From Roseivirga sp. UBA6061 (GTDB lineage: Bacteria > Bacteroidota > Bacteroidia > Cytophagales > Cyclobacteriaceae), in the NCBI GenBank assembly GCA_002427745.1, contig DIYF01000078.1:1-56645 (forward strand): a DNA stretch of 56,645 nucleotides. The letters run 5' to 3'. The position numbers were made by a program, and so were the translations under genes. Within the stretch, counting starts at the first letter, position 1; the number at the start of each line of letters is the position of its first letter. Below the pieces are notes generated by a model. The model was given only the letters and a program-made list of their open reading frames with translations, was not told the DNA's origin and searched no databases. Of the stretch, positions 16,840 to 24,733 are shown piece after piece.

Positions 16840-19446
16840 ATGGATTATTCAAAACAACATCCGCCTAAGCTGGCAGACAGACTCCTGAAATGGTATTGCG
16901 CTGATGAATACTTTGAAGAAGTGCAGGGCGATTTGCATGAGTGGTTTTATCAGCGGGTAGAAGAGGTAGGTCTCAAAAAAGCCAGGCGGCAGTATTACCT
17001 CGATGTTGTACGATACTTCCGCTCATTTCGCCTCAAAAACAAATACAGGTTCAGCAACAACTCAAAATTTCTATACATGAAAACATTATTTAAGCTTACG
17101 TTTCGTAACCTGCGCAGAGATGGTCTCTCTGCCTTTTTACGTATAGGCAATCTCAGCCTCGGTATTGTCATCTTTTTACTCACCCTGGTCTATGCTCGCT
17201 ACGAGATGTCATATGACACCTATCATGATGATCATGAGCGAATTTATCGTCTGGGGCACAGTCTGAGGGGAAATCCCTGGGCAGCCGGACCAATAGGGCT
17301 TGGCGCCTATTTACAGACGGATATGCCTGAAATAGAGGTGTCTACCCGGGTAATGCCTGTACAGGAGACCTGGTTAAAGAGGGGAGATAAAATATTCAAT
17401 GAAAGGAACGGGCAGTTTGTGGATGAGCGATTTTTCGAAGTCTTCAGGCACAAAGCTATTGATGGTGTTTTGAGCGAAGCCCTCAAAGACATTCGTTCAG
17501 TAGTGCTTACTCAAAGTATGGCTACCAAATACTTTGGTACTGAAAACCCCGTAGGGCAGATAGTGGAATTTGGTGCTGAAAGAGGAAAAACACGGGTTGT
17601 GACGGCTGTCATTGCCGATGTACCCGAGCAGTCACACCTGCAGTTCGATTTTCTTGTACCCATCATGACCTTTGGTGAGCGTTTTACTACCCGCTGGAGA
17701 AACTGGGCAACTTATACTTATGCAAAACTCTACCCGGATACCAACCTGAATGATTTCACTGCTAAAGTGAAGCAGGGGTATATGGACAACTATCCTAACA
17801 GCGACCCGGGTATGTTGGATGTCTTTGTCACGCCTGTCTCAGATATTCATCTGCGTACCAATCATGAGAAAGAGCTGGCAGACAACGGCAACATCAGCTA
17901 TGTCTATGTACTACTTTCAGTTGGACTGTTTGTACTATTGATTTCCAGTATAAATTTCGTCAACCTTTCTGTGATTAAGGGACTTGACCGGGGAAAAGAA
18001 GTAGGTTTGAGAAAGACCATTGGGGCTACAAAAGGTCAGGTAATCATGCAGTTTCTGGGAGAGAATTTTATTGTGATTTGCCTTTCCGCCCTGTTGAGCC
18101 TGGTGGCCTTAACTGTCCTGGCACCCGTGTTTCAGGGCTTTGCCGAGCTTAGTCTGCCTCTCAATGCCTTTTACAATACCGACATTCTGTGGCCTGTGGC
18201 CATACTTATTGTGATACTCGAGTTAGTCTGTGGCGCTTATCCCGCTGTGGTGCTGAGTCGTTTTAAGCCCGCCAGTATTCTGAAGATTGGCGGAAAAGGC
18301 GGGTTGCGTAATCGCAGACTTGGTTTTTTACGGAAAGGCCTCATTGTTTTACAGTTCGGGATTTCTCTGATTCTTATTGTCAGCTCCTTTCTTATCTATG
18401 ATCAGGTAAACTATATCCAAAACAGAGATATGGGCTTTGAAAAGGATCAGGTACTGACCATTGCTTTGGAAAATGAGATGCAGGCCAACTTCAGAAGTTT
18501 CAGAGATCAACTGAATGCTATCAGCGGGGTCAGGGCTGTTTCTATTTCCTCAGACGTACCGGGTTATCGTATTTCTATTGAGCCGCTGGAAGAGTTGGAT
18601 GCGGCAAGGCCCGATGATTTCAGAGCACCGGAGATCAGAGGGATTATGGCCGATGATCAGTTTGTATCCGTTTATGGTCTCGAATTGTTAGAAGGACGGG
18701 ACTTTCGAAAAAATTTACCCAGGGGGATCACTGAGTATCTGCTTAATGAAGCTGCTGTTAAATCTATGTTTGAAGGGAGAGACCCTTTGGCCCGAAGGGT
18801 AGTTTATCGTGGTGATACTGGCAGGATTGTGGGAATCGTGAGAGATTTTAATTACAAAACCATCCACTCAGAAGTAGAGCCTCTGATCATTGGTTCCAGT
18901 CTGAGAAACGGCATAGCCTCAGTACGTTTTGACCCTCAAAGAACCGATGAAGTACTTGAGGGTATTGACCAGGTAGGGAATACACTTTTTGCCGGCCTGC
19001 CCGCTATTGAATCCCGGTTTTTAAGCGATCGTTTTGCCCAGCTATACAAGGCCGAAACTAAGCTTAAGTCACTCGTCTGGATGTTCTGTCTTATTTCGAT
19101 CGTACTCACCATGTCAGGCATTTTTGGTGTCGCCACTTATGTTGCCAGGCAAAAAACCCGTGAGATTGCCATCAGGAAAGTGCTGGGAAGCGGAGTATCT
19201 GCACTCTTCCGTCTGATGTCCAAAAGCTTTGTGGTTTTGCTGATCTTCTCGGTACTCATAGCCCTGCCGGTGGCATATTACCTTTCAGGTTGGTGGCTTC
19301 AGAATTTTGCCTATCAGGTACCCGTCAATGCCACGGGCTTTATATTGGCAGTTTTGGGAGTATTCCTGTTGGTGCTGTTGGGGTCGGGGGTAGTTACGCT
19401 TAAGGCGGTTCGTGCCAACCCGACTGAGGCATTGAAGAGTGACTGA
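16840..19446 (+). CDS. FtsX/MacB-type permease with N-terminal permease-prefix domain
   Basis: 868 residues. Residues 1-80 (KLADRLLKWYCADEYFEEVQ, then EWFYQRV and YYLDVVRYFRSF) form the cytoplasmic prefix domain of PadR-linked permeases (called 'permease prefix domain 2' in annotation). The FtsX part begins near residue 79 at MKTLFKLTFRNLRRDG: TM1 about 95-118, a periplasmic MacB-like domain, a three-TM bundle with motif GKEVGLRKTIGATKGQ, then a second copy of this unit ending with KTREIAIRKVLGSG and two last TMs. It is co-transcribed with padR (4-bp gap). As with the first permease there is no ATPase nearby. The prefix could link regulation or an ATPase to the permease, which is inference. 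Confidence 0.93.
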   Translation: MDYSKQHPPKLADRLLKWYCADEYFEEVQGDLHEWFYQRVEEVGLKKARRQYYLDVVRYFRSFRLKNKYRFSNNSKFLYMKTLFKLTFRNLRRDGLSAFLRIGNLSLGIVIFLLTLVYARYEMSYDTYHDDHERIYRLGHSLRGNPWAAGPIGLGAYLQTDMPEIEVSTRVMPVQETWLKRGDKIFNERNGQFVDERFFEVFRHKAIDGVLSEALKDIRSVVLTQSMATKYFGTENPVGQIVEFGAERGKTRVVTAVIADVPEQSHLQFDFLVPIMTFGERFTTRWRNWATYTYAKLYPDTNLNDFTAKVKQGYMDNYPNSDPGMLDVFVTPVSDIHLRTNHEKELADNGNISYVYVLLSVGLFVLLISSINFVNLSVIKGLDRGKEVGLRKTIGATKGQVIMQFLGENFIVICLSALLSLVALTVLAPVFQGFAELSLPLNAFYNTDILWPVAILIVILELVCGAYPAVVLSRFKPASILKIGGKGGLRNRRLGFLRKGLIVLQFGISLILIVSSFLIYDQVNYIQNRDMGFEKDQVLTIALENEMQANFRSFRDQLNAISGVRAVSISSDVPGYRISIEPLEELDAARPDDFRAPEIRGIMADDQFVSVYGLELLEGRDFRKNLPRGITEYLLNEAAVKSMFEGRDPLARRVVYRGDTGRIVGIVRDFNYKTIHSEVEPLIIGSSLRNGIASVRFDPQRTDEVLEGIDQVGNTLFAGLPAIESRFLSDRFAQLYKAETKLKSLVWMFCLISIVLTMSGIFGVATYVARQKTREIAIRKVLGSGVSALFRLMSKSFVVLLIFSVLIALPVAYYLSGWWLQNFAYQVPVNATGFILAVLGVFLLVLLGSGVVTLKAVRANPTEALKSD

Positions 19447-19447
19447 C

Positions 19448-20239
19448 CTAGAGTCCGAATCGCTCGATCACATCACCTTTATACTTATTGCCGATATTGA
19501 ATATCTCCTCATTGCGAAGTTTGACTTTATAGTCACCATTGCCTGAGGAGATAAACTCTTTCACTTCTTCAATCTTAATGATGACAGACCGGTGGATGCG
19601 CATAAAGGCCATAGGGTCCAGTTCGTTTTCCAGGCTGCTGATAGACTGGCGGATCACGTGTTTGCCTTCCTCTGTATACAGGTCCGTGTAGTTGTTGGCC
19701 GAACGTATGAAAAGAATCTCCTCTTTGGGCAGGAAGTAGGTTCGGTTAGCCAGCTTCACTTTAATCCTGTCAGCAAAGGTGAGCCCGGGCGTCATGGCAG
19801 GCACTTTACCTGAGATGTTCTTTCTGTAAATCACAGTAAAAAGCAACAAAACCAGGGCGTAAATACCGAAGCCGTTTCCGAGAATGCCGTCTAACAGCGC
19901 ATTGCCAAAGCTTGATGTTTTTTGGACAAAGGTGCTTTCTCCGGGCAGGGTAGTCATTTCAATGAAAAGACTGTTGAAGCTCAGGTAACTAAAGGCACTG
20001 AGCACGATATGGGTCAGGTACCATTTGGTTTCGAGAATGGTCGGAAATTTTTTAGAAGCCTGCAGAGCAGAGATGAGTAATAATAATGCGATGCCGAAGA
20101 TCCAGGTGTTCAGCTGCTCCCGTAAAACAAAAGAAGATACTGCTAATCTGTCTGCCAAAAACTGTAACAGAAAGGAGACCCCTGTAAGGATGGTCCATGC
20201 GATACTGCAAAGCAGCAAAATTTTAGCCCTGATATTCAT
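19448..20239 (-). CDS. Membrane-anchored LytTR transcriptional regulator
   Basis: 263 residues from the ATG at 20239 (MNIRAKILLLCSIAW), preceded by a GGGGTGA stretch. A TTG at 20290 gives a longer frame but a poor N-terminus. Four hydrophobic segments (about 5-25, 45-62, 75-95 and 125-145) precede a linker and a C-terminal LytTR DNA-binding domain (KVKLANRTYFLPKEEILFIR, NNYTDLYTEEGKHVIRQSIS, FMRIHRSVIIKIEEV). It is a one-component membrane regulator lacking a receiver domain. It is convergent with the FtsX permease with only 1 bp between stops, and divergent from the serine hydrolase, which is a plausible target. Confidence 0.88.
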   Translation of the reverse strand: MNIRAKILLLCSIAWTILTGVSFLLQFLADRLAVSSFVLREQLNTWIFGIALLLLISALQASKKFPTILETKWYLTHIVLSAFSYLSFNSLFIEMTTLPGESTFVQKTSSFGNALLDGILGNGFGIYALVLLLFTVIYRKNISGKVPAMTPGLTFADRIKVKLANRTYFLPKEEILFIRSANNYTDLYTEEGKHVIRQSISSLENELDPMAFMRIHRSVIIKIEEVKEFISSGNGDYKVKLRNEEIFNIGNKYKGDVIERFGL

Positions 20240-20365
20240 TGTTTCACCCCTGATTACCCTTTGTTCGCAACAAATAAAGCCTGTTGCCAACAGAGATCGT
20301 TTTTAATCACCTTACGCCCTTCTGCCAGGCGTATTTCAATATACTAACATTGAAATACAGACTTT

Positions 20366-21832
20366 ATGAAACGACTTTATTTAACCAAAATTCAGAACCT
20401 CACCGTGTACATGTTTTATGTAGTTTTCTCTACACTGATGGTCCTGGTTTTGAACCAGAGGCTGACCGGTCAAAGTTTTACAGAAGAAGTGAGCCTTGAG
20501 GAACAGCTTACTGTCCTGGGCCATAAGTTTACAGAGCTTCTCAATACGCCATCAGAGGAGGAAGCCCTTGTACTGGGCAGGGAGATATTCAAAGAATCAA
20601 GTGCAGATGACTGGACACTGGGGTTTAGAAAAGATTACGGGAAGGTTAGCCCGGGCCGGATACGCCTCACCCTGGGGGAGCAGTACCAGACGGTACATGT
20701 CATTGTTAAGATAGAAAAACTGAATGTCTGGAGGAACTTCCAGCTGGTTTTTGACAATGGTCTTCCCAAAAGGTGTGCACGAGTGAATATTGTTCTGGCA
20801 GCAAGACCCGCAACCATTTCACCCGGGTTGATTACAGAGCCCAAAGTGTTGGATGAATTAAAGGCTTATATGGATGAGCTGGAGTCTACCGGAAGCCTCT
20901 CCGGAACTGTGCTTGTAACGCAAGGAGATAAGCCTTTGATTGAACGGACATTTGGCATGGCTAACAGGGAAAAGAAACGATCGGTCACACCCGATACCCC
21001 TTTTAATCTGGCCTCAGGGGGAAAGATGTTCACAGCCGTAGCCATTTTACGACTGATACAAGCCGGCAAACTTCATCTCAATGACCCGCTCATCAAAGTG
21101 CTTCCGGCTTACCCTGATCAGGCTGTTGCCAAACGAGTCACCGTGGCACATTTGCTATCGCACAGTTCCGGCCTGGCCGATTACTGGGATGACGCCTTTG
21201 AGCAGCACTGGGGTGAAATCAAAGACTTGTCTGATTACATTCCCTTTATTACTAAGCAACCGCTGCTTTCAGAAGAGGTCGGGCAGGGTTTTTACAGCAA
21301 TTCCAATTTCATCCTGCTGGGGCTCATCATCGAACAGGTTACCGGACAAGACTACTATACAAATATTGAAGAGACTCTGTTTAAACCCCTGCAGATGTCA
21401 CATACGGGTTTCTACACCAGGTATCAGGACGATCTTTTTGCTGTGGGCTATCTGGACCTGGGAGAGGGCAATGCCATCCGCTCACGTGGAGGAGGCAGAG
21501 GTAGCTCGGCCGGAGGCGCTTATTCTACGGCCGGGGATATGTTCAAATTCCGTAGTGCACTGATCAGCCATAAGCTTTTAAGCGAGGAGTTGTTGTCACT
21601 GGCTACCACTGAGCAGGCAGTACTGGATGCCGGCATGCGCTATGGTTATGGTTTCAGCCTTGATGAGTCTTTCCCCGGAAGCTTTGGTCATGGGGGGCGT
21701 GGTCCCGGTTCGTCTACCAGCTTTGAGGTAGACCCGGAAACAGGCCTTACCTTCATTGCTATGAGTAACATGGTCAATGGTGCTTACACCGAGTTGTTTT
21801 TCACGCTAAAGGAGGTACTGGGTCGTCAGTGA
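20366..21832 (+). CDS. Serine hydrolase of the beta-lactamase / penicillin-binding-protein-like family
   Basis: 488 residues. An N-terminal signal or anchor segment (about 14-33) is followed by a 120-residue accessory domain (about 40-155) of unknown role, then a class-C-beta-lactamase-like domain (PF00144 type). All three catalytic motifs are intact: SxxK (Ser217-Gly-Gly-Lys220), YxN (Tyr310-Ser-Asn312) and HGG (His442-Gly-Gly). Such proteins act as esterases, D-amino-acid peptidases or PBP-like enzymes in the periplasm; beta-lactam resistance should not be assumed. It is transcribed away from the LytTR regulator. Confidence 0.9.
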   Translation: MKRLYLTKIQNLTVYMFYVVFSTLMVLVLNQRLTGQSFTEEVSLEEQLTVLGHKFTELLNTPSEEEALVLGREIFKESSADDWTLGFRKDYGKVSPGRIRLTLGEQYQTVHVIVKIEKLNVWRNFQLVFDNGLPKRCARVNIVLAARPATISPGLITEPKVLDELKAYMDELESTGSLSGTVLVTQGDKPLIERTFGMANREKKRSVTPDTPFNLASGGKMFTAVAILRLIQAGKLHLNDPLIKVLPAYPDQAVAKRVTVAHLLSHSSGLADYWDDAFEQHWGEIKDLSDYIPFITKQPLLSEEVGQGFYSNSNFILLGLIIEQVTGQDYYTNIEETLFKPLQMSHTGFYTRYQDDLFAVGYLDLGEGNAIRSRGGGRGSSAGGAYSTAGDMFKFRSALISHKLLSEELLSLATTEQAVLDAGMRYGYGFSLDESFPGSFGHGGRGPGSSTSFEVDPETGLTFIAMSNMVNGAYTELFFTLKEVLGRQ

Positions 21833-21951
21833 TATCACAAAAAGTATATAAACACCCCGTTTTTTGAAGTTAAACCCTGTCAGAATTGGCTTTCAGATCG
21901 TGTGAATTAGATTGAGATTTTTATATTTGATAGAATCCAAATTTTTTAAAC

Positions 21952-22485
21952 ATGTCAACTTTAACCATTATTTTGATTGTTGTGGGTGCTCTGGTGCTGC
22001 TGGTTTTGTTCATCGGGTTTACTTCTCCGAGAATGGCGACTATGGAGCGGTCTATTGTGATCAACGCATCTGCCGACAAAGTTTTTCCCTATCTCAACAA
22101 CCTCAAGACCTTCGTGGATACCTGGTCGCCCTGGACAGAAAAAGATCCTAATGCAGCCCATGAATACAATGATATTCCTTCGGGCGAAGGGGCCTTCTAT
22201 TCCTGGAAGGGAGAGCCCAAGAAAGTAGGCGAGGGGTCTATGAAAATTGTGAAGAGTATTGAAAATCAGCATGTGCGAACCCTTTTGCATTTTAAGGGAA
22301 GAGGCGATGCCTATGCAGGATGGCACGTGGCAGAATCAGGCGATGGTGTAAAAGTGACCTGGGACTTTGAGTCAGACAATGGTATGAACCCGATCGGGCG
22401 TATTTTCGGCCGCTTTATGGATAAATTCCTGGGGCCGGATTACGAAAACGGACTAAATAAGCTTAAGAAGGAAATAGAAGGGTAG
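21952..22485 (+). CDS. SRPBCC-family (polyketide cyclase/START-like) membrane-anchored protein
   Basis: 177 residues. An N-terminal TM helix (about 4-25, LTIILIVVGALVLLVLFIGF) is followed by an SRPBCC domain: MERSIVINASADKVFPYLNN, DTWSPWTEKDPN, MKIVKSIENQHVRTLLHF and KVTWDFESDNG near the C-terminus. The fold encloses a hydrophobic ligand cavity; the ligand is unknown. It is a single gene with a strong terminator immediately after. Confidence 0.88.
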   Translation: MSTLTIILIVVGALVLLVLFIGFTSPRMATMERSIVINASADKVFPYLNNLKTFVDTWSPWTEKDPNAAHEYNDIPSGEGAFYSWKGEPKKVGEGSMKIVKSIENQHVRTLLHFKGRGDAYAGWHVAESGDGVKVTWDFESDNGMNPIGRIFGRFMDKFLGPDYENGLNKLKKEIEG

Positions 22486-22510
22486 TTTCCCTTTGCCTCC
22501 GAAATTTAAA

Positions 22511-22558
22511 AGATCATAAAAAATGCCGGCCCGATAAGGCCGGCATTTTTTATGATCT
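22511..22558. terminator. 21-bp perfect bidirectional terminator hairpin
   Basis: Positions 22511-22531 pair perfectly with 22538-22558 around a 6-nt loop (CGATAA). The core GCCGGCC is flanked by an A-tract and a T-tract, so it terminates both the SRPBCC gene and the convergent DinB gene. Confidence 0.9.
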
Positions 22559-22569
22559 TGCGCTTATAT

Positions 22570-23172
22570 CTACTTAGGAAAGCCCTCACTGGCCATCACT
22601 TCTCTCATCTGGTCGGTATGGCGCTTCGTATGGCCTGACATAAAGATAATGGCCTGATAGGCATCAATAGTACCAAAGGGCAACTGTCCATAGCGGTTGC
22701 GCAGGTCGTCTGTAGACTTTTTGGTAAACTTAATATGCTCTGCTCGCAGAGCGTTGAACTCTTTCAGTACCTCATCCAATGGTTCTGGTTTGGCCTCTGG
22801 CTCAAATGGGGGAGCTGTTTTTACCCTTTGCTCCCGGCTTTCTATAATTCCCATCAGTTGATCATCGCTCATGGCCACTTCCGACCTCTTTGAAGGATCA
22901 GGATCCTGCTTAAGGCTGGCATCTACAAAGCCCGCCCAGAGATTCTGTTCTGAGATGGCGATGTGCTTTGCACACTCGGCAATGGACCAGGTCTCTGCAT
23001 CTGGTTTGTAATTTAGTTGTTCCTCTGACAGGCCCTTGATCAGCTTCATCATGTCTTTTTGGGTATCCGTCAGGTGTTTCACCGCAAACTTGCGTTCCTC
23101 TTTCGTCATCTGGGCATTGACGCTCACCACAGCAAAAAGCATGGCTGCAAAAAATAAGATTGTCTTTTTCAT
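22570..23172 (-). CDS. Secreted DinB-superfamily protein
   Basis: 200 residues. The signal peptide MKKTILFFAAMLFAVVSVNA ends at NAQ. The mature part is a DinB four-helix bundle: LIKGLSEEQLNYKPDAETWS, IAECAKHIAISEQNLW, and the C-terminal helix IIFMSGHTKRHTDQMREV. The three family metal ligands correspond to the His in AKHI and the two His in GHTKRH. DinB/YfiT-type proteins include metal-dependent thiol transferases, and many of the secreted ones in Bacteroidota are uncharacterised. It is divergent from the SemiSWEET gene. Confidence 0.88.
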   Translation of the reverse strand: MKKTILFFAAMLFAVVSVNAQMTKEERKFAVKHLTDTQKDMMKLIKGLSEEQLNYKPDAETWSIAECAKHIAISEQNLWAGFVDASLKQDPDPSKRSEVAMSDDQLMGIIESREQRVKTAPPFEPEAKPEPLDEVLKEFNALRAEHIKFTKKSTDDLRNRYGQLPFGTIDAYQAIIFMSGHTKRHTDQMREVMASEGFPK

Positions 23173-23278
23173 GGTTGCTATTTTCTATACACTATAAGTT
23201 AATCAAAAGAAGCTAAAGGCCTCTTCTTGTATGTTGGACGAACAAGTACTAGCTTTTGGGACAAAAAAAATCGGGAAA

Positions 23279-23545
23279 ATGGAATTCACTGAAATCATGG
23301 GACTCATAGGCGCTTTTTTAAGCAGCATCACCTTTATACCACAGGTGGTACTGACCTGGAAAACCAAGAGTGCCAAAGATCTGAGCATGAATATGCTGTT
23401 GATTATTTTTACCAGTACCATTGTTTGGCTGGTTTATGCTATTCCTCAAAACCTGCTTCCTGTGATCATCGCCAACTCCATCATCCTGGCGCTCAGCAGC
23501 TGGCTGATCTACTTTAAACTCACGCATAAAGAGCAAAAGCATTGA
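23279..23545 (+). CDS. SemiSWEET sugar transporter
   Basis: 88 residues from the ATG at 23279 (MEFTEIMGLIGAFLSSITF). An ATG at 23231 is possible but adds a non-homologous 16-residue tail. It has three TM helices and the PQ-loop motif FIPQVVLTWKTKSAKDLS, with the conserved Asn in VIIANSIILAL of TM3. SemiSWEETs dimerise to form a passive sugar pore. The stop overlaps the start of the peptidase gene (TTGA). Confidence 0.9.
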   Translation: MEFTEIMGLIGAFLSSITFIPQVVLTWKTKSAKDLSMNMLLIIFTSTIVWLVYAIPQNLLPVIIANSIILALSSWLIYFKLTHKEQKH

Positions 23546-24414
23546 CTTCTGCTTATGTTATTCTGGGGCTGGCCGTGCTGGCCATATGGCTCCTTTTTCG
23601 AAAGAAGAAAACCGGGGTGGTTGCCCTTGATGAAATACCGGATAAATGGCATACCATCCTGACCAGGGAAGTGCGCTACTATCGGGAGCTGCCTGCAGCG
23701 CAGCAGGAGGTGTTTCTGAGAGAGGTAGCCCGCTTTCTGGCCAGAATTCCGGTGAATGGGGTTCAGTTGGAAGTGAGCCTTGAAGACAGGCTACTGGTGG
23801 CCGGCAGTGCCGTAATTCCCTTATTTGGTTTCCCGGATATGGATTATCAACACCTGGATGAAGTTATTCTCTACCCGGGCCACTTTGATCGTGAATTCAA
23901 CTTCGAAAACCCCAAAGAGCTCATCACCGGCATGGTAGGCAATGGCCCCATGGAGGGAAAAATGATCCTTTCAAGAAAAGCACTGCACATAGGCTTTGAT
24001 AATACTCAGGACAAGCACAATGTGGGTATCCATGAGTTTATACATCTCTATGATAAAGAAGACGGGGTGATTGACGGAGTTCCGGAAGCCTTTGTAGATA
24101 AGTCATTCGTTTTGCCCTGGCTTAAACTTATAGAAGGTAAGATAAACGACATTCATAGCAATGATTCTGAAATCAGGGATTATGGAGGAACCAACAGACA
24201 GGAGTTTCTGGCGGTAGCTGGTGAATACTTCTTTGAGCGCCCTCATTTACTACAGAAAAAACACCCGGAACTCTATCAGATGATGGTAAAAACCTTTAAT
24301 CAGGACCCCTCTCAGCTGCTGGCCCGAAAGGAGGTAAAAACGAAACCCCTGGGCAGGAATAGTCCATGTCCCTGTGGTAGCGGCAAAAAGTACAAGCATT
24401 GTTGTTTGAAGTAG
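23542..24414 (+). CDS. MtfA-like zinc peptidase with C-terminal SEC-C motif
   Basis: 290 residues, starting at TTG 23542, which overlaps the SemiSWEET stop; no ATG precedes the N-terminal TM helix (about 3-20). The core resembles MtfA, a zinc aminopeptidase that in E. coli titrates the glucose-PTS repressor Mlc. It has the HExxH motif His164-Glu165-x-x-His168 (HEFIH) and a third ligand region (NRQEFLAVAGEYFFERP). Residues 271-290 add a SEC-C zinc motif, PCPCGSGKKYKHCC (Cys276, Cys278, Cys287; the partner position is His286/Cys288). The SEC-C tail is unusual for MtfA and suggests a protein- or ribosome-binding role. Overlap with the sugar transporter suggests co-regulation. Confidence 0.88.
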   Translation: MTSAYVILGLAVLAIWLLFRKKKTGVVALDEIPDKWHTILTREVRYYRELPAAQQEVFLREVARFLARIPVNGVQLEVSLEDRLLVAGSAVIPLFGFPDMDYQHLDEVILYPGHFDREFNFENPKELITGMVGNGPMEGKMILSRKALHIGFDNTQDKHNVGIHEFIHLYDKEDGVIDGVPEAFVDKSFVLPWLKLIEGKINDIHSNDSEIRDYGGTNRQEFLAVAGEYFFERPHLLQKKHPELYQMMVKTFNQDPSQLLARKEVKTKPLGRNSPCPCGSGKKYKHCCLK

Positions 24415-24505
24415 TCTGTAGTCCATGGTCAATAGTCAACAGTCCATAGTCTATGGTCTGTAGTCTAGGGTCGATAGTCCATGGTCAACAGTCGATAGTC
24501 TATAG
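24411..24505. repeat. Heptad repeat block (RYRGTCN words)
   Basis: Thirteen consecutive 7-bp words, all different combinations of one pattern: GTAGTCT, GTAGTCC, ATGGTCA, ATAGTCA, ACAGTCC, ATAGTCT, ATGGTCT, GTAGTCT, AGGGTCG, ATAGTCC, ATGGTCA, ACAGTCG, ATAGTCT, then ATAG. The block begins inside the stop codon of the MtfA-like gene. Confidence 0.8.
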
Positions 24506-24733
24506 ATTCCGCATCAGGGTCTCGCGAAGTGGACCCTGTATGCCCCAATGCAACTCTTGGTCGCTACTCCATCAGAATTTCTTAAAGAGTACCCTGCATG
24601 ACCTTAAAAGACCCTCGGTCACCGAAGCTCCGCAGGAGCGAAGGTGACCATCCACAAAATTACCTTCGGCAACATTGTCACAACTTCATATATTCGTCCC
24701 CGTTATAAACCGAGATCACTCACTTTACAAACT
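24506..24733 (+). other. Leader region of the PIG-L operon with two hairpins
   Basis: No gene seen. CAGGGTC (24515-24521) pairs with GACCCTG (24532-24538). A nested hairpin at 24617-24649 pairs GGTCACC with GGTGACC and, inside, GCTCC with GGAGC. The sequence between resembles degraded intergenic repeat elements. The hairpins may be terminators of the upstream transcript or leader structures. Confidence 0.5.

Noticed and set aside
20366..21832. Beta-lactamase resistance gene
   Set aside because: The SxxK/YxN/HGG motifs define the wide PF00144 family; the accessory N-terminal domain and context do not support an antibiotic-resistance role.
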